From NCBI GenBank assembly GCA_050299695.1, contig JBNKWI010000004.1, forward strand, positions 34,715 to 98,714: a stretch of DNA of 64,000 nt. The letters run 5' to 3'. The notes beneath the pieces are model-generated. The model ran no database searches. It had not been told where the DNA came from and saw only the letters and a list, made by a program, of their open reading frames with translations. Shown in pieces: positions 6,807-14,939 of the stretch. The first letter of the stretch is position 1, and every line of letters starts with the position of its first letter. This DNA comes from Ovoidimarina sp050299695. GTDB taxonomy: Bacteria; Pseudomonadota; Alphaproteobacteria; Rhodobacterales; Rhodobacteraceae. A program made the translations under genes and the position numbers.

Positions 6807-9098
6807 CTAGGCAATGGCGAGATTGGGCTCGGGGCGGCTGCGCCCTGAAGCATTGGCAAGAAGGTCTGTCGGGTCGAGGATCAGGGCGATCTGACCGTCG
6901 CCGAGGATCGTCGCGGCGGCGACGCCGGGCACCCGGCCGTAGCTTTCCTCCAGGCCCTTGATGACGACCTGGCGCTGGTCTTCGATCCCGTCGACCACGA
7001 GCGCGGCCCGCTTTCCGTCTTCCTGGGTGATCAGGAGAACGATCGCGCCGTCATACTTGCTGCGCGGCTGCGAATATCCGAGCTCGGTTCCCAGATCGAT
7101 CAGCGGCACGAAGACGTCGCGGACGCGGATGACCTGCGTCGACGGGCCCAGGCCACGGACGTCCTCGGGGCCAATGGACAAGGTCTCGGACACCGAACTG
7201 AGCGGCAGCACCAGTGTTTCGTCGGCCACGGTCACGACCATGCCGTCCAGCACCGCGAGCGTCAGCGGCAGCGAGATCGAGAAGGTCGTGCCGATACCCG
7301 ACTGGGACGAGATCGCGATGCGGCCCCCCAGGGAGCTGATCGCGTTCTTGACGACGTCCATGCCGACGCCGCGGCCCGAGAGGTTGGAAATCTCCTTGGC
7401 GGTCGAGAAGCCGGGGAGGAAGAGGAGATTGTCGATCTCGGTCTCGGACAGGTCCTGTCCGGGCGCGATCAGTCCTTTCGATTCGGCGATAGACTTGACG
7501 CGGTCGCGGTCGATGCCGCCCCCGTCATCGGTGATCTCGATAACGACACGGCCGGACCGGTGCGACGCGCTCAGGGTCACATGGCCCTCGGCGGATTTGC
7601 CGGCGGCAAGGCGCATCTCGGTGGATTCGAGCCCGTGGTCGACCGCGTTCCGGATCATGTGAGTGAGCGGATCGGCCAGGCGTTCGATGACGGTCTTGTC
7701 GATCTCGGTCGATTCGCCCTCGGTCCGGAGGCGGACGGTCTTGTTCACCGAGGCAGACGCTTCTCGGACGATCCGGCCCATGCGCTGGAACAGCGATTTC
7801 ACCGGCTGGGCGCGGATCATCATCACGCTGTCCTGAATGTCGCGGGTGAGCTGCTGGAACTCGTCCAATCCGGTTGCGATCTTGGAGTTGCCCGACAGGC
7901 CGGTCGCGGCGATCGACTGCGAGAGCATGGCCTGGTTGATGACCAGCTCGCCGACGAGGTTCACAAGGCGGTCGACGCGGTCGAGATCGACGCGGACGGT
8001 GGGCCCGGGCTGCGACGCCTGGCCCGAGCCGCCGGCCTTTTCGGCGTCTGCGTCGGGCTTCGGCGCGGGTCTTGCCGGCTCTTCCCGAGTCGCGGCCGGC
8101 ATTGGCGCGGCCGGTTTGGGCGCCGGAGGCGTCGGCACGGCGCTCTTCTTCGGTGCCGCGACGGCCGGAGCGGCCGCGACCGCGGGTTCGGGCGCGGGTT
8201 CGGGCGCGGGGGCCGGTGCCTCGTCGGCCTCAGTTCCGGCATCGGCCCCGACCTTGCTGACTTCGAGTAGGCAGAGACCATCGACGAAATCGAAGACCTC
8301 GCGGATCGCTGCCGCGTCGACATTGGTCGATAGCTCGATCCTCCAGCTCAGGAGGCTGGTGTTCGGGCCGTACTCGGCGAGGTCGGGCGACGGCGCAACC
8401 GTGCAGGTCGTTTCGGCCCGGCCGAGCGCCTCAAGGGCGCGCAACAGGAACAGCGGGTCGTTGCCGGAGCGATAGAGCTCGGGTTCGGGTCGGAAGATGA
8501 CCTCGAAAAGATGCGACAGGGCAGACGCGTCGTCATCTTCCTTTTCGTCCGCGTCACCGTCCGCGTCCTCGGCATCGAGATCCTCCGCCTCGTCGGCCGG
8601 GGTGCTTTCCTCCTCGGGCGCGTCGGACAGATCGAGATCGGGCAGGTCGATGGCGATTCCCATGGGCTGGAAATCGACCTCGGGCTCGGGTTCGGCACCG
8701 CCCGCCCCATCTTCGCCGGCGAGCGCCTTCAGCTGGTTCACCAGCGGCGCCATCTCGTCTTCGGACAGGAGTTCGCCATCCCGCGAGACCCGTACGAGAT
8801 CCGACAGCATGTCGGCGCATTGGAAGAACAGCTGTACGATGTGTTCCTCGATGGCCAGGGAACCGCTGCGCACATCGTCCATCACCGTCTCGAAGGTGTG
8901 GGCGAAGCCGACCAGCTGATCGAGGCCGAAGGCGCCCGCACCGCCCTTGATCGAATGGACGGCCCGGAACGCGACGTTGATCGTCTCGCTGGTGTGGTCT
9001 CCGCCTTCCATGGACGCGAGTGCGTCCTGGAGGCCTTCGAGAAGTTCGTCGCACTCGATGAAGAACGAGTTGCGGATCTCCTGCATCGGATCGGACAT
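6807..9098 (-). CDS. cheA: Chemotaxis sensor histidine kinase CheA
   Basis: CheA autophosphorylates in response to receptor state and passes phosphate to CheY. The 763-residue protein has the five-part plan. The HPt domain carries the phospho-accepting His48 in AVHSIKGGAGAFG. A region around residues 190-285 looks like a response-regulator docking domain. A Pro/Ala linker follows, then the dimerisation helices (VDRLVNLVGELVINQAML). The ATPase has its N box at DPLTHMIRNAVDHGLE and glycine boxes at DDGGGIDRDR and GRGVGMDVVK. A CheW-like domain closes the protein. It lies six bases downstream of the first cheY. All catalytic motifs look intact. Confidence 0.97.
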   Translation of the reverse strand: MSDPMQEIRNSFFIECDELLEGLQDALASMEGGDHTSETINVAFRAVHSIKGGAGAFGLDQLVGFAHTFETVMDDVRSGSLAIEEHIVQLFFQCADMLSDLVRVSRDGELLSEDEMAPLVNQLKALAGEDGAGGAEPEPEVDFQPMGIAIDLPDLDLSDAPEEESTPADEAEDLDAEDADGDADEKEDDDASALSHLFEVIFRPEPELYRSGNDPLFLLRALEALGRAETTCTVAPSPDLAEYGPNTSLLSWRIELSTNVDAAAIREVFDFVDGLCLLEVSKVGADAGTEADEAPAPAPEPAPEPAVAAAPAVAAPKKSAVPTPPAPKPAAPMPAATREEPARPAPKPDADAEKAGGSGQASQPGPTVRVDLDRVDRLVNLVGELVINQAMLSQSIAATGLSGNSKIATGLDEFQQLTRDIQDSVMMIRAQPVKSLFQRMGRIVREASASVNKTVRLRTEGESTEIDKTVIERLADPLTHMIRNAVDHGLESTEMRLAAGKSAEGHVTLSASHRSGRVVIEITDDGGGIDRDRVKSIAESKGLIAPGQDLSETEIDNLLFLPGFSTAKEISNLSGRGVGMDVVKNAISSLGGRIAISSQSGIGTTFSISLPLTLAVLDGMVVTVADETLVLPLSSVSETLSIGPEDVRGLGPSTQVIRVRDVFVPLIDLGTELGYSQPRSKYDGAIVLLITQEDGKRAALVVDGIEDQRQVVIKGLEESYGRVPGVAAATILGDGQIALILDPTDLLANASGRSRPEPNLAIA

Positions 9099-9104
9099 GA
9101 CGCC

Positions 9105-9473
9105 TTACCCCGCAACCATATGGATGGCACGCACCAGCTTGTCGGGGTCGAAGGGCTTGACGATCCAGCCCGTCGCTCCGGCCTCGCGGGCGCGGGCCTT
9201 GAGTTCTGCCGAACTTTCCGTCGTCAGCACGAGGATCGGCGTCGACATCGTGTCCTGTCGCGCGCGGGTCGCGTCGATGAAGCCGAATCCGTCGAGCCTC
9301 GGCATGTTGATATCGGTGATGATGACGTCGGGCGTGACGGTATCGAGAACTTCGAGCCCGTGCTGCCCGTCCTCGGCCAGGTGGCACTGGAACCCGGCTT
9401 GCAGGAGCGTGAACTTGATCATTTCGCGCATGGTGCGGCTGTCATCGACGGCAAACACGCTCAGACTCATCAT
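9105..9473 (-). CDS. cheY: CheY-type single-domain response regulator (first copy)
   Basis: A 122-residue receiver domain with Asp10-Asp11, phospho-acceptor Asp54 (ITDINMPRLDG), Thr84 and Lys106 (WIVKPF), so all residues for phosphorylation are present. It is the canonical partner placed directly before cheA. The start ATG at 9473 overlaps the stop of the upstream STAS gene as ATGA; a second ATG follows immediately, so the first residue is uncertain by one. Whether this or the second copy is the main motor-binding CheY is not decidable here. Confidence 0.93.
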   Translation of the reverse strand: MMSLSVFAVDDSRTMREMIKFTLLQAGFQCHLAEDGQHGLEVLDTVTPDVIITDINMPRLDGFGFIDATRARQDTMSTPILVLTTESSAELKARAREAGATGWIVKPFDPDKLVRAIHMVAG

Positions 9474-9784
9474 TCCGTCCTTTCGACATCGAAAATCGTT
9501 TGGTCCATGCCCAGCGTCGCGAGATGGGCGGCTGCCCCTGCGGGCAGCGCTTCGACGGTGAAGGCATTCCCGTCGGCGGCCCAGCTTCGGGCCGCGACGA
9601 TCAGGGTCTGTACGGCATGGGCGCCGAGCTGTTCGACCGCCGAGGGATCGATCGTCAGGTCGCTGCCCCGCAGTTCCTGCAATTCCTTCGCGAGATCGTC
9701 CGATCCTTTCAGATCCAGCTTGGATTTCAACGCGAGCCGGCCGGTCGCCGCCGCGTCTGCGTTCTGCGCATCTTGTGCCGTCAT
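9470..9784 (-). CDS. STAS-domain protein, first gene of the chemotaxis operon
   Basis: A 104-residue protein that fits the STAS (anti-sigma-factor antagonist) fold. The stretch LALKSKLDLKGSDDLAKELQ is followed by a strand and helix (LTIDPSAVEQLGAHAVQTLI) in which the usual phosphorylatable serine position could be the Ser48 region, though the match is loose. Such small STAS proteins open several alphaproteobacterial che operons, where they are sometimes called CheX or Orf1. The role is unproven here; a phosphatase, scaffold or link to a partner-switch kinase are all possible. The gene starts the operon 52 bases downstream of a CtrA-like box. Confidence 0.75.
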   Translation of the reverse strand: MTAQDAQNADAAATGRLALKSKLDLKGSDDLAKELQELRGSDLTIDPSAVEQLGAHAVQTLIVAARSWAADGNAFTVEALPAGAAAHLATLGMDQTIFDVERTE

Positions 9785-9835
9785 CTCTACTCAGCCATCC
9801 GAACCACCGTACGTTGGCTGCTCTTCGCAGGACGG

Positions 9836-9852
9836 GGTTAAGGCGGCGTTAC
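9836..9852 (-). promoter_or_regulatory. Candidate CtrA-binding box upstream of the che operon
   Basis: On the minus strand the sequence reads GTAA, seven bases, then TTAACC. The CtrA consensus is TTAA-N7-TTAAC, so there is one mismatch in the first half and a perfect second half with exact spacing. It lies about 50 bases upstream of the first che gene, a position suitable for activation. CtrA control of motility and chemotaxis genes is established in Rhodobacteraceae; binding here is inference. Confidence 0.5.
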
Positions 9853-9883
9853 GCCAAGCAGGGAATTTGCAGGACTTGTGTGG

Positions 9884-10867
9884 CTACGCCGCAGGCGCCG
9901 GGGCGATCCGGGCGAGATGGGCGGCGGTGCCCGCCAGGGCGGCAAAATCGTCCTCGATCACCTGGACCGGGAAGGATTCGAGAAACCCGGCGAAACGGCC
10001 CTTGTCGCGGAACGATTCGGCAAAGCCGAAGCGGTCGAGCCAGGGCGCCATGGCGCGCGCGACGCCGCCGGCGAGGTAGATTCCGCCGAAGGGCAGGTGG
10101 ATCAGGGCCTGGTCGCCCGCGACGCAACCGAGAAAATGCACGAACCGGGCAACGGCGGCCTCGGCGCGCGGATCGCTGCCGGCGGCGCAGGCTTCCATGA
10201 TCGTCGCGGCGTCGGCGGTGCGGGGATCGCCCGCCTCGTCGCCGAGCCAGGCATAGACATAGGTGAGGCCGCGGCCCGAGAGGACCTCCTCGACGGCGGG
10301 GAAGCCGTGCCGTTCCGCGAGCCAATCGCCGAGGCGTTTGTCCTCCAAGGTGCGGAGCGGTAAGGAAGAATGCCCGGTTTCGGAAGCCGCCACCACGCGC
10401 GCGGCGCCGGCGCTGTGCACCGGCGCGACGTTGAACCCTGTGCCGACGCCGATCACCAGGCGCGTGGCGTCTTCGGGTGCGGGCACGCCGGGGAGGACCG
10501 GGCGCAGGTTCTCCTGAGCGATGTGCCCGAGTGCATGGCCCTGAGCCTGCAGGTCGTTCAGGATCGCCACAGTGCCGGCCCCGGTCGCGCCGGCCAAGGT
10601 CGCCTCGTCGATCGACCAGTCGAGATTGGTGAGCGCGCCGACCCCGTCCTTCACCGGCCCCGCCACCGCGACGCAGGCGGCATGGCAGGCGCTTTCGCCG
10701 CGCTCGGCGAGGTAGGCGCGGAGCACCGCCTCGAGGCCGGGATAGTCGGCATTGCGGAACCGGCGGATCGTGTCGGGCAGAAGCGTCGCCCCACGCGCCA
10801 GCGCGACGCGGGTATTGGTGCCGCCGATATCGGCGAGCAGCGAATGCGGGGCGGCGGCGGGATCCAT
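9884..10867 (-). CDS. glk: Glucokinase
   Basis: Glk phosphorylates glucose to glucose-6-phosphate with ATP, feeding Entner-Doudoroff or pentose-phosphate metabolism. The 327-residue length and the N-terminal phosphate loop LLADIGGTNTRVALARG (residues 10-26) match the GLK family rather than ROK kinases. Glycine-rich ATP-binding segments follow (LVIGVGTGFNVAPV, and GGIYLAGGVARAMAP near residue 270). It is the last gene of a leftward operon behind a GH1 glucosidase and the LacI regulator, nine bases after the glucosidase. The context says that it traps glucose released from imported glucosides. Confidence 0.92.
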   Translation of the reverse strand: MDPAAAPHSLLADIGGTNTRVALARGATLLPDTIRRFRNADYPGLEAVLRAYLAERGESACHAACVAVAGPVKDGVGALTNLDWSIDEATLAGATGAGTVAILNDLQAQGHALGHIAQENLRPVLPGVPAPEDATRLVIGVGTGFNVAPVHSAGAARVVAASETGHSSLPLRTLEDKRLGDWLAERHGFPAVEEVLSGRGLTYVYAWLGDEAGDPRTADAATIMEACAAGSDPRAEAAVARFVHFLGCVAGDQALIHLPFGGIYLAGGVARAMAPWLDRFGFAESFRDKGRFAGFLESFPVQVIEDDFAALAGTAAHLARIAPAPAA

Positions 10868-10876
10868 CGTCTCTCC

Positions 10877-12199
10877 TCAGCGCGAAAGCGCGGCGCTCAG
10901 GGCGTGATAGGACGCTTTCGGCGTGCGCTTCAAGCTGTCGAAATCCACGTGAACGAGGCCGAACCTTTTCTCGTAGCCGTAGGACCATTCGAAATTGTCC
11001 ATGAGCGACCAGGCGATGTAGCCCGCGACCGGCACGCGAGCCGCGATCGCGCGGCGGACGGCGCCAAGATGGCTGTCGAGATAGGCGATGCGGTGCGGAT
11101 CCGCGACCGCACCGTCCGTGACGACATCCGGTGCGGCGAGGCCGTTTTCGGTGACGTAGATCGGCAGGCCCTTCGTGTAGTCCTCGTGCGTGCGGCGCAG
11201 GAAGAATTCGAGCCCCTCGGGATAGATCTCCCAGCCCATCGCGGTCTTGGGCAGAGGGCCCTCGACTTCCTTGTGGGCGGGCCAGGGGCCGGAATCGGGC
11301 GCCATGAGCTTGCGGGTGTAGTAGTTGATGCCGCACCAGTCGAGCGGCGCACGGATCGTGTCGAAATCCTCCTGCCAGCCGGCCGGGAGGTGCGGGCCGA
11401 GGCCCTCGAGCACCTCTGCGGGGTATTCGCCGCGGAACACGCCCGAGAGGAAGAAGCGGTTGTAGTAGCCGTCATAGAGATGGGCGGCCTTTCGGGCCGC
11501 GTCGCTCGCGTCGGCGGGTTCCGCATATTCCATGTTGAAGACGCAGCCGAGGTTCTTCATGCCGAGCGCCCGCATCGCCTGGATCGAACGGCCATGCGAA
11601 ACCAGTAGGAGGTGCATGGCGCGGGCGGTGGCGCGGATGTCGCGCAGGCCGGGCGCGTGGACGCCGAGGAAATGCGAGAGCCAGCTCACGCACCAGGGTT
11701 CGTTGATCGGCGCGGCGGACCAGACCCGGTCGCCGATGCGGCGCATCACCACCTCGGTGAAATCGGCGAACCAGTTCGGCATGTCGGCATTGCGCCAGCC
11801 GCCCATATCGGCGAGCGGCTGCGGCAGTTCCCAGTGGTACAGCGTGGCGGCCGGCTTGATGCCGCGCGCGAGCAGGCCGTCGACGAGCCGGTCGTAGAAA
11901 TCGAGACCCTCCTCGTTGGGGGCGCCGCGCCCCTCGGGCATCACCCGCGACCAGTTCGTCGAGAACCGGTAGGTGTCGAGATGGGCGCCGGCGACGAGGT
12001 CGAGATCTTCCTCCCAGCGGTGATAGTGGTCGCAGGCCCGGGCGCCGTTCTCGGCGCGCACGACGTTGCCGGGCGTGGCCGCGAAGCTGTCCCAGTGACA
12101 GGGGCCGGCGCCGCCGAAGGACTGGCCCTCGATCTGGTAGGCCGAGGTCGCGACGCCGAAGAGGAAATCGTCGGGGAAATCGGCGCGGGTGAAGTTCAT
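10877..12199 (-). CDS. Family 1 glycoside hydrolase (beta-glucosidase)
   Basis: A 440-residue cytoplasmic retaining glycosidase. It has the GH1 N-terminal signature FLFGVATSAYQIEG (residues 12-25). The acid/base glutamate is Glu167 in the NEP motif and the nucleophile is Glu351 in the TENG motif, so both catalytic residues are present. The length is normal and no signal peptide is visible. It sits between aglR and glk, three bases downstream of aglR, so it is probably co-regulated with alpha-glucoside uptake. Activity is most likely on beta-glucosides such as cellobiose; the exact substrate is not readable. Confidence 0.93.
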   Translation of the reverse strand: MNFTRADFPDDFLFGVATSAYQIEGQSFGGAGPCHWDSFAATPGNVVRAENGARACDHYHRWEEDLDLVAGAHLDTYRFSTNWSRVMPEGRGAPNEEGLDFYDRLVDGLLARGIKPAATLYHWELPQPLADMGGWRNADMPNWFADFTEVVMRRIGDRVWSAAPINEPWCVSWLSHFLGVHAPGLRDIRATARAMHLLLVSHGRSIQAMRALGMKNLGCVFNMEYAEPADASDAARKAAHLYDGYYNRFFLSGVFRGEYPAEVLEGLGPHLPAGWQEDFDTIRAPLDWCGINYYTRKLMAPDSGPWPAHKEVEGPLPKTAMGWEIYPEGLEFFLRRTHEDYTKGLPIYVTENGLAAPDVVTDGAVADPHRIAYLDSHLGAVRRAIAARVPVAGYIAWSLMDNFEWSYGYEKRFGLVHVDFDSLKRTPKASYHALSAALSR

Positions 12200-12202
12200 C
12201 TG

Positions 12203-13246
12203 TCAGGCCTTTCTTTTCGTGGGGATCTTCGGCGCAGGGCCGGTCGATGCGCCGATCACGAAATCGGCCTCGAGCAGGATCTGGGGCAGCGTTCCGGGAT
12301 CGGCGATCTGGCGGATCAGCGCCTCGGCGGCGCGGCGGCCCGCCTCCCAGACCGAGGAGCGGATCGCGGTGAAGAGCGGCTCCTCGTCGCCGTTCCGGAA
12401 ATAGGACAGAACGTCGTCGTGGCTGATGAGCGAGAGGTCGCGGCCCAGCTTCAGGCCTTGTTCGACCGCGGCGCGGCGGATGCCGAAGGCGATGATCGTC
12501 GAGGAGGCGAGGATCGCGGTCGGCCGGTTCTCCGTGGCGAGGAGCGTTCTCGCGGCGCGGTAGCCGTATTGCTCGGTCATCTCGTCCGAAAGCATCAGCG
12601 CGGGGTCCGCCTCCAGGCCGCGGACGGCAAGGCCCTCGGTGAAGCCTTCGCGACGGCGGCGGGCGAAGTCGTAGCTCTCGAGCCCGTTCACCAGGGCGAT
12701 CCGCCTGTGGCCCAGATCGACGAGGAACTCGGCCGCCCGGCGGAACGCGCGCCGGTTGTTGATGTCGACCCAGGAATAGCCCTCCGCCTCCTCGCCGGCG
12801 CGTCCGTGCACCACGAACGGGATGCCGATCTCGCGCAGGAGCGCGATTCGCCGGTCGCCGGGGCGGGGAGAATGCACGATCAACCCGTCGACCAGCTGCT
12901 TGGCCGCCATGTTCCGGTAGTGGCTCTCCTGCTCGTCGTCGGGCACCACCGAGAGCACGAGATCGTAGCCCGCCCTGGTATAGGTCTCGCTCGCCCCGGC
13001 GATGGTGTCGGCGAAGACCGGGTTGACCATCTCGTGGCGGGTCGAGACCGGCAGGATGTGGCCGATCGCCATGGAACGCCCGGTGGCCAGGGCCTTGGCG
13101 CGCACGTTGGGCCGGTAATCGTGCCGCTTGGCCGCCGCCATGACCCGGGCGCGGGTCACCTCGCTGACCTCCGGATAGCCGTTCAGCGCACGGCTGACGG
13201 TGGTCTGCGACAGACCGAGCTGGGCGGCGAGATCCTTGAGCTTCAT
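12203..13246 (-). CDS. aglR: LacI-family transcriptional regulator AglR
   Basis: A 347-residue sugar-responsive repressor. Its helix-turn-helix and hinge helix occupy residues 1-55 (KLKDLAAQLGLSQTTVSRAL then NVRAKAL), followed by a periplasmic-binding-like sensor domain. I set the start at ATG 13246, directly before the DNA-binding domain; the frame runs open to 13405, but that upstream part would cross an operator. It is divergent from aglEFGAK and heads a leftward operon with the GH1 glucosidase and glk. The name rests on synteny with AglR of Sinorhizobium. Two palindromic sites in the intergenic region suggest control of both directions and autoregulation. Confidence 0.85.
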   Translation of the reverse strand: MKLKDLAAQLGLSQTTVSRALNGYPEVSEVTRARVMAAAKRHDYRPNVRAKALATGRSMAIGHILPVSTRHEMVNPVFADTIAGASETYTRAGYDLVLSVVPDDEQESHYRNMAAKQLVDGLIVHSPRPGDRRIALLREIGIPFVVHGRAGEEAEGYSWVDINNRRAFRRAAEFLVDLGHRRIALVNGLESYDFARRRREGFTEGLAVRGLEADPALMLSDEMTEQYGYRAARTLLATENRPTAILASSTIIAFGIRRAAVEQGLKLGRDLSLISHDDVLSYFRNGDEEPLFTAIRSSVWEAGRRAAEALIRQIADPGTLPQILLEADFVIGASTGPAPKIPTKRKA

Positions 13247-13260
13247 GCGTCCAAGTTTCT

Positions 13261-13274
13261 CCAAAGCGGTTTGA
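13261..13274. promoter_or_regulatory. Candidate LacI-type operator, aglR-proximal
   Basis: CCAAAGCGGTTTGA matches the perfect palindrome found 145 bases away at most positions (CCAAAGCG, one changed base, then TTTG). It lies 15 bases upstream of the aglR start codon, where a bound repressor would block its own gene. The central CG fits the LacI-family operator pattern. Confidence 0.55.
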
Positions 13275-13310
13275 AGTTCAACGAAATTATTCGTCGATCC
13301 GTCCGGCGCG

Positions 13311-13337
13311 CCTACCACCGGGGGTAGGTCCGGTGGT
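13311..13337. repeat. Overlapping alternative hairpins in the aglR-aglE gap
   Basis: ACCACCGG (13314-13321) pairs with CCGGTGGT (13330-13337). The overlapping pair CCTACC (13311-13316) and GGTAGG (13323-13328) would form a different hairpin. The two are mutually exclusive. It lies between the two operator candidates and could be a second protein site or a leader element; nothing shows which. Confidence 0.4.
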
Positions 13338-13405
13338 GAAGTTTTCTGTCGAGAACTGCTTGCGGGATTGACTCCGTGCGCGGATTCGGCAACCGTCGGC
13401 TGCAT

Positions 13406-13419
13406 CCAAAGCGCTTTGG
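13406..13419. promoter_or_regulatory. Candidate LacI-type operator, aglE-proximal (perfect palindrome)
   Basis: CCAAAGCGCTTTGG is a perfect 14-bp palindrome with the central CG typical of LacI/GalR-family operators. It lies 73 bases upstream of the aglE start, just before an AT-containing stretch (GATAGGTTAAG) that could hold the -10 element. AglR is the obvious binder. Confidence 0.65.
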
Positions 13420-13491
13420 CGATGGACGAATTCGTCGGGCGCGATAGGTTAAGAACGTGTAAAGAAACACGATACCGGGAGGGAAATCGTA

Positions 13492-14856
13492 ATGAAACCG
13501 ATGCTGCTTTGCAGCGCCGCGATCCTGAGCCTGTCCATGGGTCAGGCCAGCGCCCAGACCGAACTGCTCTTTCCGGTGGGAGAAGGCGGGTTCAACTGGC
13601 AGAGCTACGAGGATTTCGCGGCGAGCCACGATTATTCGGGCGAGCAACTGACGATCTTCGGGCCGTGGCTCACGCCCGACGACCGGGGGCTGCAGAACGT
13701 CCTGAACTACTTCCGCGACGCCACCGGCGCCGACGTGCGCTACACGGGCTCGGACAGCTTCGAGCAGCAGATCGTCGTCGATGCCGAGGCGGGTTCCGCC
13801 CCGAATATCGCCGTGTTCCCGCAGCCCGGCCTTGCCGCCGGTCTCGCGAAGCGCGGCTTTCTGACCCCGCTCGGTCAGGACGCCGCCGATTGGATGGCGC
13901 AGAACTATGCCGCCGGCGACAGCTGGGTGAAGCTCGGAACCTATCCGGGCCAGGATGGGTCGGAGGCGTTCTACGCGTTTCCCTACAAGGCGGACGTGAA
14001 GTCGCTGATCTGGTACGTGCCGGAGAATTTCGAGGATTACGGCTACGAGATTCCCGAGACGCTCGAGGACTTCAAGGCGCTGATGGACCAGATGGTCGAG
14101 GACGGTGTGACGCCGCTCTGCGTCGGTCTCGGGTCGGGCGGCGCGACCGGCTGGCCGGCGACCGACTGGGTCGAGGACCTGATGCTGAGGAACCAGCCGC
14201 CCGAGGTCTATGACGGCTGGGTGACCAACGAGATCAAGTTCGACGATCCGCGGGTCGTCTCGGTGATCGAGGATTACGGCTCGTTCGTGAGGAATGACGA
14301 CTACGTGGCCGGAAACGCCAACGACACCGCGGCGGTCGATTTTCGCGATAGCCCGAAGGGCCTGTTCTCGAGCCCCCCGCAATGCATGATGCACAAGCAG
14401 GGGTCCTTCGTGCCGGCCTATTTCCCCGAGGGCACCGTGGTCGGCGAAGACGCGGACTTCTTTTACTTCCCGGCCTATGCCGAGAAGGACCTCGGCTCGC
14501 CGGTGCTGGGCGCCGGGACGCTCTTCGCGATCGCCAACGACAGTCCGGCCGCGCATGGGCTGATCGAGTTCCTCGAGACGCCGATCGCGCATGAACTCTG
14601 GATGGCGCAGGAGGAGGGCGGGTTCCTGACGCCGCTCACGACGGTCAACACCGACCTCTACGTGACGGGCGTGCGCAAGGCGCTCGGCGAGATCCTGACC
14701 AACGCCACCACCTTCCGCTTCGACGGGTCCGACCTGATGCCGGGCGGCGTGGGCGCGGGCACGTTCTGGACCGGCATGGTCGATTACTCGTCCGGCGCGA
14801 AGGATGCCGAGACGGTGGCGCACGAGATCCAGCAGAGCTGGGACGCGCTGAAATAG
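13492..14856 (+). CDS. aglE: Alpha-glucoside ABC transporter periplasmic binding protein
   Basis: A 454-residue family 1 binding protein that would capture sucrose, maltose, trehalose or similar alpha-glucosides in the periplasm. It has a signal peptide (residues 1-20, ending QASAQ). The mature protein shows the AglE-like pattern EQLTIFGPWLTPDDRGLQNV. The start has a GGGAGGG ribosome site seven bases upstream. It heads the aglEFGAK operon and is followed by a strong hairpin before aglF, which fits the need for more binding protein than permease. The assignment rests on gene order identical to Sinorhizobium agl as much as on sequence. Confidence 0.9.
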   Translation: MKPMLLCSAAILSLSMGQASAQTELLFPVGEGGFNWQSYEDFAASHDYSGEQLTIFGPWLTPDDRGLQNVLNYFRDATGADVRYTGSDSFEQQIVVDAEAGSAPNIAVFPQPGLAAGLAKRGFLTPLGQDAADWMAQNYAAGDSWVKLGTYPGQDGSEAFYAFPYKADVKSLIWYVPENFEDYGYEIPETLEDFKALMDQMVEDGVTPLCVGLGSGGATGWPATDWVEDLMLRNQPPEVYDGWVTNEIKFDDPRVVSVIEDYGSFVRNDDYVAGNANDTAAVDFRDSPKGLFSSPPQCMMHKQGSFVPAYFPEGTVVGEDADFFYFPAYAEKDLGSPVLGAGTLFAIANDSPAAHGLIEFLETPIAHELWMAQEEGGFLTPLTTVNTDLYVTGVRKALGEILTNATTFRFDGSDLMPGGVGAGTFWTGMVDYSSGAKDAETVAHEIQQSWDALK

Positions 14857-14879
14857 GCGCGTTCGCCTGAAAGACCGAG

Positions 14880-14900
14880 GGCAGCGGCTGGACCGCTGCC
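14880..14900 (+). repeat. Intercistronic hairpin between aglE and aglF
   Basis: GGCAGCGG (14880-14887) pairs perfectly with CCGCTGCC (14893-14900) across CTGGA, and only two Ts follow. Such hairpins after binding-protein genes commonly protect the upstream message from 3' exonucleases or cause partial termination, raising binding protein over permease. Confidence 0.6.
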
Positions 14901-14939
14901 TTCCGATCCCGGGAGGGATGGAGCCAGGGGAGGGGTGCC

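Noticed and set aside
13447..13460. A possible CtrA-like TTAA-N7-TAAA in front of aglE
   Set aside because: The second half-site is wrong, and a sugar operon under a LacI repressor is not a likely CtrA target.
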